From: Rhipicephalus microplus
Taxonomy: Eukaryota; Arthropoda; Arachnida; Ixodida; Ixodidae
Direction: 5' to 3'
DNA: 64,000 bases
NCBI RefSeq assembly: GCF_043290135.1
Contig: NC_134701.1
Location: 203,532,601-203,596,600, forward strand
The notes beneath the pieces were generated by a model. It did no database searches. It saw only the letters and a program-made list of their open reading frames with translations, and was not told the origin of the DNA. A program made the translations under genes and the position numbers. How positions within the stretch are numbered: the first letter of the stretch is position 1; each line of letters opens with the position of its first letter. Shown here piece by piece: positions 10,276 to 19,543 of the stretch.

Positions 10276-11175
10276 TTAACGCGCATGAAACGGCTTGAGG
10301 CGCGCGACATGGACGACTTCAGGTCGCGATCGGCGTCGTTGAGAGTTCGTGATGCCGTCGGGGACAACCTCGTAATCAAGTGGGCCGAGACGTCGAACCA
10401 CCCTGTACGGTCCGAAGTACCGTCGCAGAAGCTTTTCACTTAGTCCACGTCAGCGTATCGGCGTCCACACCCAAACACGTTCACCGGGCTGGTATTCCAC
10501 GAAGCGCCGTCGAAGGTTGTAACGGTGGCTGTCGGTCGTCTGCTGATTCTTGATACGGAGACGCGCAAGTTGTCGGGCTTCTTCGGCGCGTTGAAGGTAC
10601 TCGCTCACATCGAGGTTTTCTTCGTCGGTGACGTTGGGTAACATGGCATCGAGCGTCGTTGCCGGGCTCCTTCCGTAGACCAATTTGTATGGAGATATCT
10701 GCGTCGTCTCCGGCACCGCCGTGTTGTGTGCGAAGGTCACATACGGAAGAATGGCGTCCCACGTCTTGTGTTCGACATCGACGTACATTGACAGCATGTC
10801 GGCGATCGTCTTGTTAAGCCGCTCGGTGAGGCCGTTGGTCTGTGGGTGGTATGCTGTCGTCCGGCGGTGGTTTGTTTGGCTGTATGCCAAGATCGCTTGA
10901 GTTAAGTCGGCAGTGAATGCCGTTCCTCTGTCGGTGATAAGGACCTCCGGGGCGCCGTGACGTAGGACGATATTTTCGACGAAGAACTTAGCTACCTCGG
11001 ATGCACTGCCTTTTGGCAAGGCTTTTGTCTCGGCGTAGCGGGTGAGGTAGTCGGTAGCTACCACGATCCACTTGTTTCCGAAAGCCGACGTCGGGAACGG
11101 CCCCAGTAGGTCCATACCAATCTGCTGGAAAGGTCGGCAAGGTGGATCAATTGGCTGCAGAAGTCCCGCTGGCCC
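10276..11175 (-). pseudogene. Ty3/gypsy integrase (catalytic core and C terminus)
   Basis: The integrase core joins retroelement DNA to the host chromosome. The three catalytic acidic residues are visible in order: Asp in GMDLLGPF, Asp in ITDRGTAF and Glu in NGLTERLNKT, with the D,D-35-E arrangement. A basic C-terminal part ends at a TAA at 10276-10278. One in-frame TGA at 10450-10452, in place of an Arg codon, splits the frame. The N-terminal zinc-binding region is absent: the frame starts in PAGLLQPIDPP, right at the rearrangement junction near 11175. It is on the same strand as the gag at 11586-12134 and both LTRs. Confidence 0.85.
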
Positions 11176-11574
11176 AGACATGCCTGAGGAAAAGAAAGTT
11201 CGTTTCCTCATGCGAGGGGTCAAACAGGAGCTCTTCGCGGGTCTAATGAGGAATCCACCGAACACCGTCCAAGAATTTGTATCCGAGGCGACCACCATCG
11301 AAAAAACCCTGGACATGCGCACCAGACAGTATAATCGTCGCCTGACTCCAGAATGCGCTGCTGCTCAAGCCAGCGACTCCGACGACCTGCGGGAAACGAT
11401 CCGAGCGATCGTGCGGGAAGAGCTGCGCAAACTGTTGCCTTCGGCGCAGCCTCAAGTGGATTCGATCGCGGACATTGTGCGAGAAGAAGTCCGGCAATCG
11501 CTTCAAATTCCCCACGCACCGCTGCCCGAGCCGAAAGCTATGGATACGCCGCTGCACTGCGCCACAACGCTCCT
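11176..11574 (+). pseudogene. gag C-terminal segment, inverted relative to the rest of the LTR element
   Basis: Plus-strand reading (start near DMPEEKKVRFLMRG) gives the half of gag that should follow the minus-strand gag at 11586-12134, which ends in DPDMP. It continues through an acidic, charged region rich in REEL/REEV motifs. A single-base deletion near 11543 shifts the frame. The segment is flanked by an 18-bp inverted repeat with one mismatch (11167-11184 and 11575-11592), which contains CCCAGACATGCC. Confidence 0.8.
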
Positions 11575-11585
11575 GGCATGTCTGG

Positions 11586-12134
11586 GTCAGCGTGACGGAA
11601 TAGGCGGGTCATCTCCTCTGTGAAGATTCCAACCTTTTCATTTGGTAGCTGAACCCGGGTCTCGAGTAGAGCAGCGGCCCTCTCTTTGCGAGCGACGCTC
11701 GCGAACGTTTGCAAAAATGCGCCGCAGAAGACATCCCACGTTTGGAGCGTGGACTCCCGATTCTCTAGCCAGGTCTTTGCGGTGTCTTCCATGTAGAAGT
11801 ACACACGACGGAGCTTTTCTTCGTTGTCCCAGTGGTTGAGGGCGGCCACGCGGTCGTATGTTTCTAGCCAGGTTTCCGGGTCTTCAAACGATGAGCCATG
11901 GAACGTTGGTGGTTCCCTGGGTTGATGAATGACGATCGCGGGCTGGGATGCTCCGGTTGTCATTGTCGCTGCAGTCGAGGTCATGGTCTTGGTCTTCCGC
12001 GCCCTGTCTTGTAGAAGGCCGTACTCCGGTGGGAGACCTTGCTGTCGGCGGCTTGTTCGCTGCTCTTGATCGGTGTCGGTGTCTTCTCCGCGACGGGGGC
12101 TGGGTTCACGGCTTGACGGGGGCGTCCGGTACAT
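11586..12134 (-). pseudogene. Ty3/gypsy gag, N-terminal half
   Basis: Gag forms the particle in which the element is reverse transcribed. From the first Met at 12132-12134 the protein has a charged, Arg-rich N part, then the retrotransposon gag domain signature: FHGSSFEDPETWLETY, then a W-x5-RRVYFYMEDTAKTW region and ERAAALLETRVQ. It is cut at DPDMP by the inversion junction near 11575-11586, beyond which the frame reads antisense gag until a stop at 11538. The start is uncertain; the open frame also extends upstream to the LTR edge. Confidence 0.8.
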
Positions 12135-12141
12135 GAACGAA

Positions 12142-12156
12142 GCAGCACCTCCACCA
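12142..12156 (-). other. Candidate tRNA primer-binding site
   Basis: TGGTGGAGGTGCTGC on the minus strand begins two bases inside the 5' LTR and starts with TGG, as expected for pairing with a tRNA 3'-CCA end. I cannot say which tRNA. Confidence 0.45.
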
Positions 12157-12158
12157 GA

Positions 12159-12565
12159 TGTCACGGGGTCGTGACGTGGCCGAAGACAGGAAACTTCGTG
12201 TTGGGATTTAACTGTTTATTTGGGCGAACCTGTGCCCGGTAAAGGGAAAGTCTAATTACAGCAGCAGTCTTTCACAGATAGCAGTCTCGGACTGATAGCG
12301 GCGAACGCAGCGTCGGCCTTCGATCAACAACCGACAGGCGGTGAAGCGCGTCGGCATTTATACTCTTGCCGTCGAATGTTCTAGCGTTATCGCTGGCGGT
12401 GGCGTAGGTTCCAGAACAATCTCTACCGTTCGCACAGTGGGCGTGTTCTTATCGAAATGATCTACTACAGTCCGGAACCTTCTAGAAAACTGCAGGCGCG
12501 GTTTGCGCTGAGAATCGTGTGGTGTTTTGGGACGATAACAAAAACTTGGGAAATGGAACGTGGCA
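12159..12565 (-). repeat. 5' LTR
   Basis: 407 bp, TGTCACGGGG..GAACGTGGCA in plus orientation, so TG..CA on the minus strand. Followed on its outer side by ATAG, the same four bases that precede the other LTR. Confidence 0.9.
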
Positions 12566-12569
12566 ATAG

Positions 12570-12790
12570 TTTCAGTTGGAAGGTTCTTTCTAGCACGCCG
12601 GTGCTCCAAGATATCTCGCTCCGAAGTTTGTCTTTCGAATGAGTATACGCATGCAAGAGGGCGAGGGTCCGCGCAAAGCTCCGCCCTATGTGACGCATCT
12701 GTTGCATGTAGTGTTTAGTGTGTGAAGATGGTGGAAGTGATGCCTACATGGTAACAATTACCTTTGCCCTCTCAGCCAGCGAAATAATAA
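12570..12790 (+). repeat. Left TIR of transposon, inner part
   Basis: Continues the left TIR after the LTR element. It matches the reverse complement of 14970-14745 (CAGTTGGAAG, GCTCC(A/G)AGATATC, ACGCATGCAAGAGGG, GTGACGCATCT, TTTAGTGTGTGAAGA). Confidence 0.8.
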
Positions 12791-13046
12791 TGTAATTGCA
12801 TGGTGCGCCATGAGCCTTACGCATGATCCTTACGCATGATCCTGATGTACGTGATTACAGGAGACCATTTTTCGCGACGTTTTCTTGTGACTTTAGATCA
12901 CCCGGACACATCTTCTTGTGAATGCGTTAGCTTGACCGACATGTACTATAGGTGCCTCCGGTATAACAGCGTCTCTGTATTGAAGGTCTACCAAGGAAAT
13001 CTACGTGGAGTCCTTCGAGCTAATATGTGTGCTTCCTGGCGTGAGG

Positions 13047-14400
13047 TGTTCTACGAAAGAAGAAGTAGACGTGGTGCTTTTCGCGCAATGGCTGATATAA
13101 TGGCAAAACTTTGTTAGCAATAGAGCTTTACGCGTCTCGCCAACCACACCGTTCCCTTCCAACGAGTCCCACTTTCATAAACCTATTTTGACGCTATTGC
13201 ATAACAGGCTCTGCCCCCCTTCCAAGACGAACAATGAAGACAATATTCAATGAAGACTTTAAAATCGACGTTGTCGTGTGCATAATTTTGATTCCAGAGC
13301 TCACCATTCGACAGATTGCCGATCAGTGCGGTCGCAGCATCGGAACAGTCGCAAATGTTGAAAAAATCACCAGTTCCATTAATATTGTTACGGGTAAACG
13401 GCGTCTGAAGGCACCCCGTAGCAATATCACGCTCACCTTCATCAGGGCTTCACCATGGTGGGGTAGTGGCTAAGGTACTCGGCTGCTGATCCGCAGGTCG
13501 CGGGATCAAATCCCGGCAGCGGCGGCTGCATTTTCGATGGAGGCGTAAATGCTGTAGGCCCGTGTGCTCAGATTTGGGTGCACAATAAAGAACCCTAGGT
13601 GGTGTAAATTTCCGGCGCCCGCAACTACGGCGCATCTGATGATCTTATGGTGCTTTTGGTATGTTGAACGCTACGTATTAATCAGTCATTATTTTCATCA
13701 GAACCTAAATGAGGAAGATTTCGAAAGGCGAGTTGATTTCTACCTTTGGGGCTTCATCCAAACTGAACAAGGAAATGACTTTTTGCTAAAAATAATTTCG
13801 ACTAATGAAGCTCGGTTTTGCCGAAATGGAAGTGCTAATTTTCACAACGCCCATTATTGGCCACAAGAAAATGCACACTGGCTGAGGCAGCACAACCATC
13901 AAGTTCACTGGAGTGTGAATGTGTGGCCCGGCATACTCGGAGACAGGATCATTGCACCTCACCTTTTTGAGGACAACTTCAATAGGAAGACATACACAGA
14001 AGAAATATGAAGTGTTGTCATCATTGACCTTGTCTGCAGTCTTTCCCTGAATGACCTGCGCCAAGTATGGTTTCAGCAGGATGTAGCAACACCACATTAT
14101 ACTACCAGGACGAAGAACTGCTTGGACAGACGTTGTCCACAACAGCGGGCGCGCAGGGGCGATGTTTTGGCCACCAAGATCTCCTGACCATCATTTAGTG
14201 AACTTTTTCTGTTGGCTACGTGAAATATTGAGTTTACTTAGGAGCCCAGTGATGTTAATGACATGAAGGACAGAATAACATCTGCCTGTGCAAGCAATCT
14301 TGCAAGAATTAGTGCGCCGAGTCATCGAGTTGATGTCAGAGTGGTTTATGCTTTGTGTGGCTGCCGAAAGCAGGCATTGTGAACACTTTCAGGGCATTGA
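13047..14400 (+). pseudogene. Tc1/mariner-type DDE transposase, broken
   Basis: The transposase would cut and rejoin transposon ends. Pieces follow in order with frameshifts: an N part near 13047-13200 (a LYASRQPHRSLP segment), a helix-turn-helix region at 13290-13365 (LTIRQIADQCGRSIGTVANV), a SINE insertion at 13446-13693, then the catalytic part from 13700. The usual Asp-Glu motif reads TNEARF, so the first catalytic Asp is Asn. The second motif is FQQDVATPHY (near 14070) and the third WPPRSPD (near 14170). There is a TGA at 14008-14010, and a later frameshift precedes the third motif. A Cys/His end near 14360-14390 (RHCEHF) resembles the C terminus of this family. It lies between the two long TIRs. 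Confidence 0.8.
13446..13693 (+). mobile_element. Ruka-type SINE inside the transposase
   Basis: tRNA head (TAGTGGCTAAGG, B box GGATCAAATCCC) and a body of the CCTAGGTGGTGTAAAT variant, with only a decayed tail. TTCATCAG flanks it (13438-13445 and 13694-13701). The transposase reading frame resumes immediately after it. Confidence 0.85.
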
Positions 14401-14744
14401 TGTCTTTAGGGGTGAAGAGTTTTGATGAGATTTGTGCACGACCAAAATAAGCTTATGTAGCAGCAGGAAATATGCGTTATCGAGGATGAAACTGTTTCAG
14501 TTAATATTGGTGGAGTATTTGCTCTTGATTTCAATAAAAGTTACAGTACTCGGACATCAGCAGCCACTCTATTCGTGTAGCCCAAGCAACGACCACGCAC
14601 TATCCTCTAGTCATTATTACGCACGCGCAATGGCATCCAGATTTTCCACTCGCACCATTATCTCTGCATGTTATTTGTCACTATTGTTAGAGGCTCTGCA
14701 GTTGCGCGTTACGACACTGGCTGCAAGGGTTCTTCGATTTTAGA

Positions 14745-15018
14745 TTTTGACGGCCGAGAGAACAAGGCTAACTGTTATAACCTATGCCTACGCTTCCACC
14801 CTCTTCACACACTAAACAGCGCACACAATAGATGCGTCACTTTAGAGAGGAGTTTTGCGCCAGCGCTCACCCTCTTGCATGCGTAATCATGCGAAAGCCA
14901 AACTTTGGAGCCGGATATCTCGGAGCACAGGCCTGCTAAAAAAACTCTTCCAACTGAAAATGTGTACGAACACCACTGCCTACATCTTTTCAATATAAAC
15001 AGGCCAACTTACCGCTGC
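14745..15018 (-). repeat. Right TIR of transposon, inner part
   Basis: Inverted partner of 12570-12790 and of the part of the left TIR next to the LTR element. It gives the paralogous empty site for the LTR insertion near 14965-14975. Confidence 0.8.
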
Positions 15019-15256
15019 AAGATGGCAGGTTGGGCCAGTTGGATTACATTCATAGTTGAAAAATTTGTTGAAGCGCACAAAAAAACGGACGGGCAGAAGA
15101 GGCTGACCGCTGAAGGTTTATTATTCAGAAAAGATATTTAAATCGGATACATGGTCTTTCACGCATGTGCATCAGAACAGGGTGCAACAGAATCCACTCT
15201 TGTCAGGTTTACGAAAGTTGTACGTGTTATGTGTCATTTATTATATTTTACAAGTG

Positions 15257-16005
15257 CTAGGTGTCGAGATACGCGTACTCTTTATCATGCACCACAATCG
15301 TAGCTTGACTAGCATATTCATGTCCCCTCTTTCGATTGTGGTAAGATTCCACTATCTGACGTGTTAGCTGATCTCTGTGTCGAAATAGTATTTCCGTTTC
15401 TTTAAACACAGGATAACATCCGCTCCCCGCCTCGGTGGTCTAGTGGCTAAGGTACTCGGCTGCTGACCCGCAGGTCATGGGATTGAATCCCGGCTGTGGC
15501 GGCTGCGTTTCCGATGGAGGCTGAAATGTTGTAGGCCCGTGTGCTCAGATTTTGGCTCTCGGTAAAGAAACCCAGGTGGTCGAAATTTCCGAAACCCTCC
15601 ACTGCAGCGTCTCTCATAATCATGTGGTGCTTTTGTGACGTTAAAGTCCACATATCAAAGGATAACATCCGCAGTTTTTGTAGCAAGATGACTGTTGCCT
15701 GATGCCTTAACAGATGCAGTATCTTCTCTAAGGTGGTCGTTCAAGCATCTTTCTGACTGGCCTATGTAGACTTTTTCACAAGAAAAGAGTGTAATATAGA
15801 CTACTTCCTTTACGCACTTCACGAACATGTTTCTGTATTTCACAGAGCAAGTTTTTGAACCTATGGGCTTATTAACGCGTGGATACAAGCTTGCTAGTTC
15901 GGTTTTTGCCGAAAACTTCACGTCTACGCTGTGTCTATTTCAAACGTGCTTTAAGTTGTGTGCCAACTTGTGCACGTATGGAATGACAGCCATTTTCCTT
16001 CGCTT
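15257..16005 (-). pseudogene. Penelope GIY-YIG endonuclease region, interrupted by a SINE
   Basis: This endonuclease domain at the C terminus of Penelope proteins makes the target nick. On the minus strand, KRRKMAVIPYVHKLAHNLKH (near 15990) leads into an open stretch with VNKPIGSKTC and then VVY..KVYIGQSERCLNDHLRE (near 15740-15800), the GIY-YIG core with its conserved Arg and Glu. After SHLA a frameshift occurs, followed by a CGC motif that spans the SINE insertion point; the remaining C terminus continues on the other side of the SINE to a TAG at 15257-15259. A stop near 15935 also breaks the upstream part. Confidence 0.75.
15424..15658 (+). mobile_element. Ruka-type SINE inside the Penelope element
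   Basis: Full tRNA head and body, short tail. Perfect 14-bp duplication AGGATAACATCCGC at 15410-15423 and 15659-15672; joining across it restores the Penelope coding region. Confidence 0.9.
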
Positions 16006-16216
16006 CTTTTTGTAATTTTTGCAATCCTGACAAGAGTGGTTTCTGTTGCACCCTGTTCTGATGCACATGCGTGAAAGACCATGTATCCACATTAATTACT
16101 TTTTCTCAATAATAAACATTCAGTTGTGAGAGCAAGCGCTGTCCTTGTCCGCCTCTTCTGTGCGTCCGTGTTTTAGTGCGCTTCAACAAAATTTTCAATT
16201 ATCAACTTACCGCAGC

Positions 16217-16392
16217 CGCTAAAAAGTTATTTATTAAATTTTAGTCAATTGGGCTGCTGGCAGCAATAATTATTATCTAACTTTCTGTCCCCCTGGCTGT
16301 TTAACTTGGATGAGGAAATGGTTCTCAGAAGCTTTCGAGTACCCAATTTACAAAAAAAAAATTTATCATAAAGCCTAACTTTGAACACCCGG
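16217..16392 (-). repeat. Right TIR of transposon, outer part
   Basis: Inverted partner of 9509 to about 9685, ending in GAACACCCGG followed by TA. Confidence 0.8.
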
Positions 16393-16394
16393 TA

Positions 16395-19329
16395 GAGTGC
16401 CACAGCTAGTTGGGCATGTTTTTTTTTCTTTTTTTTCTTTTGACCAAAACAAATACAATGGCGAAAAATGGGGAGACGGCAAAAAAGCTGCAGTTATTGA
16501 AGCTTGGCTAAGCACCGTCCACCCTACGTCAGCAATGACAGGGTGAAAACGAAATACAATAAAAATGAAAAAAGAAAAACAAATATTATAGAGCAGGAAA
16601 CAATTCAAGCAGAAGACAAAGTAAATTACAGGCCAAGGTATACAAACAAAAAGGTATATTTCATAAACACATGAGCACAGTAATTCGCAAAGTATGTATC
16701 ATCGCTTTCGTACATAAGAAAGGTACACAATGAGATTACACAAAAGAAATAATAAGGAAAAAAATATTATTTCTTTTATTATTTCTGTTGATATACATCT
16801 ATGCCCGTGAGCGACTAAAAATAATCGATACTTTCATAAAATGCGAAAAAGAACGCTGTTAGCAATGTAAATACAAGGACTACGCTTTTTGTACTTAAAA
16901 TTTAGGTTATCGGTAAAAGACAGAAATAATCTCATCATCACAAGAGGTACAAACAAACAAAAAAACTGCGTATGCACTGACAGCAAGGTAAGCAACACAT
17001 GTTGGTTAGCTTTAGAAATTTATGCCACTCATCTTCATGCAATAGGCCTCAACGTTTTCTCTGCGCAGTTAGTCGTTTTGGTGCTCACAGTTCATTGAGA
17101 TTGTGGCACACACGAAGATGCCGTGGACGCGGCTTTGTGTCACACCAAGTGTTGCTTCAGATCATATATCAAAGAGGACGTTGCAACTGTTAACCGCTTC
17201 GTAATGTAAAAAAAAACATTCCCTAAAAACGGATGTAACAAGCAGAACCTTCTCTGAGAATAGTATAGAATAATCAATTAGAACGGAATGGATGCTCGAT
17301 TCAACAGCCCAATAGGGGGCAGAGTATTGCGTCAAAATCAGATATAATGAAGGTTTGAAGTAGGATATCAGCAAAATGGAAAGAAAAAAAAATCAAGGGT
17401 TTCATACATTCATGGGACAAGTCAATGGGCAAGGGAGTGAAAAGAGAGACAGTAAAGGCTACATCTACGTGACATACTAAAACACTATGCCGCACAACCC
17501 AGTACACTACCTGCAGTGGCGATGGTCGTTTTCACGAGGAGTCAGCCGTGTGAAGTACCTTAGACGCAGAACTAGCTGCGGCAGCGCTTTCCTTCTATTT
17601 ATTTTATTTTATTTTATGCACTACTGATCCTGCAAATATAACGTGGCTTCACCGGGAGTCGCTAAGGGCCCGTTTTAGTACAGGAATACTGAACAGCTAC
17701 GATGAGTGATACCATGTTACAAACTTCTTTTATGGAGAAAGAGGATGGTAGGAAGGCGTTTGATGCTAAATCAGGAGTACGCTAGCTAGTTGGCGTCTTG
17801 CGAAGAAGGTGGTCGGGGTAGCCAAAACTTCGCACTTCGTAGTAGGGAACATCAAGAGCACTCACTACACACACGCGGCAGTCTTTGCGGAAAAAATGAC
17901 TGCGACTAATGTTTGCTAGGCTCCTATGTCGTGTGTTCTCCTTTAAGTAATGGCGGGATGACACACCTTGCAAAACATAAATGTTGCATTTACGTGTAGC
18001 GTATATCGAAACTGGATGTTAACTTTATAGAGCGCGATATATTAGTAAAGCGAGACTCTCGAAAGAATGCTTCAGTTTTACTAAAAAATATACGCCTGTT
18101 TATGTACACTCTGCCAAGGCTGAATGAAGCAGTCGCGCGCTGAAGTTTACTGGGCGCCAACATTTTAACCACCAGCTACCACGAAACACGTAAGTGATTG
18201 GAATCATTTCTTAATTTTTTTCTGGTCCCGACTTCGGTAGTTTTATCAATTTCATTCAAGCACGCTAGAGCTGCTCTAGATATAGAAGGGATATTTTGCT
18301 GGTAAAATGCTACTGGCCACTAACGCCACTTCTTTTGTGAGAAAGTATACCAAAATATTTCCAATCCTGGCGATATGACACAGGAGTGCCGTTTTATTGA
18401 AAAAGAATACTGCTGCTTCTTTCTAATCTGTAGTTTCGGGCCATTTTAACGCAGTAAAAATAGATCATGCATAAAAGCATTTGTACTGTTTTGTACCCTG
18501 ACACCTCCTGTTTTAAAAGACTTGGAGTTAGATAGCCTGGTTTTTCCTTACTCTGATACACGAACAACATCAATCCTGGGCAACAGCAACGCTATGTATC
18601 AAAGGTATAATTCACGATTATTCGTAGATTTCGAAATCTTGTTTTCTTTCAGCCCCATATACTATAACGGAGCTCTCGAATCACAAAAAACTGCCTGTCA
18701 TTATTCCTGATTTTTTGTTCTTTCACGCTCGGGAACGGACGTCTCTGTCAAAAAGTTTTAACGCCTTTCCGGGTGGTCAAAGGTTTCGTTCAAAAGCAAA
18801 CATCAATCTGAGACACATATCGCATTTTAGGGTTCGAGCATAATGTCGAGCTAGCACTCACGCAAGCCCGTCACAGAGGAAAGCTTCCAATTTGCCGGAA
18901 AACCGACGAACAAGACGAATAACATGCTGATCTGTCGACAACCCACTCCCTGTACCATGCCGCAACCATTAAGGGGATAGCGGGCAAGCAAAAGAAACAG
19001 GAAAAGACCATCAAAGTTTGTGCGGGAGAAAAACCTTGCCTTGCTGGAAGTTGTTCAGTAGCTCCATCGTAAATGACCCTCGTCGTTCGTGAGCAGGAAC
19101 GATGATGTGAAGCGAATCACAAAAGCAAGGCCTGCTATTGCTGCCTGCGAGTAGATAAGAGAGAACTGTTGCCCTAGGCGCTTTTCTTGGGGGAGCCTTT
19201 GAAGAGGGAGGGGAGGATCGGCCTATTATAATTTTGTGCACGAGACTACCCGGCAAGATATTGTAAACGTCCTTTCACATATTCAACGATGGCCGTCTCG
19301 ATGTTCAAAAACAAAATCGCAAAAAAAAT
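16395..19329. other. No gene seen
   Basis: A+T-rich sequence with poly-T near 16420-16440 and a short (TTTTA)n near 17595-17616. Open frames are short and of non-coding composition. No repeat family recognised. Confidence 0.45.
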
Positions 19330-19543
19330 CCACAGCATATCTATGAGGTGAATAATGACGTGTGGGGCGAGAACGTATTGACGCACTGAAGGACGAGCAC
19401 ACGGACGGAGACACCGACGAACGGACGCACCGATGGACGCACGGACGCATGAACTCATGAACGGGCGGACACTCAGAAGCACGGAAAGACTGACAAACGC
19501 TTCGTGCCACTCATCATCATTCACTCCGTGGAATCAACTGTGA
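19330..19543. mobile_element. Small inverted-repeat element with a GGACG(C) minisatellite core
   Basis: CCACAGCATATC..GGTGAATAATGACGTGTGGGGCGA (19330-19371) faces an inverted partner at 19501-19543 (CACTCATCATCATTCACTCCGTGG). Between them lie imperfect GGACGCAC/GGACGG units at about 19389-19480. The 5-kb satellite also ends in a GGAC/GGAT array. Confidence 0.55.

Larger units (their letters stand above)
9740..12565 (-). mobile_element. Ty3/gypsy LTR retrotransposon, internally deleted and rearranged
   Basis: Two 407-bp LTRs in direct orientation enclose about 2.0 kb. The 4-bp duplication ATAG flanks the element (9736-9739 and 12566-12569). Read on the minus strand the order is 5' LTR, primer site, gag N half, an inverted gag C half, integrase, polypurine tract, 3' LTR. 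Protease, reverse transcriptase, RNase H and the integrase zinc-binding part are missing, so it cannot move by itself. The LTRs differ at five of 407 positions, which suggests a fairly recent insertion. Confidence 0.9.
15019..16202 (-). mobile_element. Penelope-like retroelement fragment with inverted terminal arms
   Basis: The insertion is flanked by CAACTTACCGCTGC (15005-15018) and CAACTTACCGCAGC (16203-16216). It contains a GIY-YIG endonuclease end on the minus strand and, at both ends, about 165-bp arms in opposite orientation (about 15036-15203 and 16027-16193), which share TTGTTGAAGCGCAC, GGATACATGGTCTTTCACGC and ATGTGCATCAGAACAGGGTG. The reverse transcriptase is missing. Inverted or compound ends are characteristic of Penelope-like elements. 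A SINE sits inside it. Confidence 0.8.
9509..16392 (+). mobile_element. Tc1/mariner-superfamily transposon with ~450-bp TIRs, carrying four nested insertions
   Basis: The ends read GCGGGTGTTCAAAATTAAGC (9509) and, inverted, CCGGGTGTTCAAAGTTAGGC (16392). Both are flanked by TA (9507-9508, 16393-16394), the Tc1/mariner target duplication. After removing insertions, the left TIR (9509-9739 plus 12570 to about 12790) aligns with the inverted right TIR (16392-16217 plus 15018 to about 14745) over about 450 bp. A degenerate transposase lies between them. Insertions are an LTR element in the left TIR, a SINE in the transposase, and a Penelope element carrying a SINE in the right TIR. Without them the element is about 2.6 kb. 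Long TIRs of this size are known for some family members such as Tc3. It is dead: the transposase has lost its first catalytic Asp and its frame. Confidence 0.85.

Noticed and set aside
9509..16392. Reading 9.5-12.8 kb and 14.7-16.4 kb as two separate repeat copies
   Set aside because: They face each other, end in TA plus the same tip, and enclose a transposase, so one element with long TIRs is simpler.
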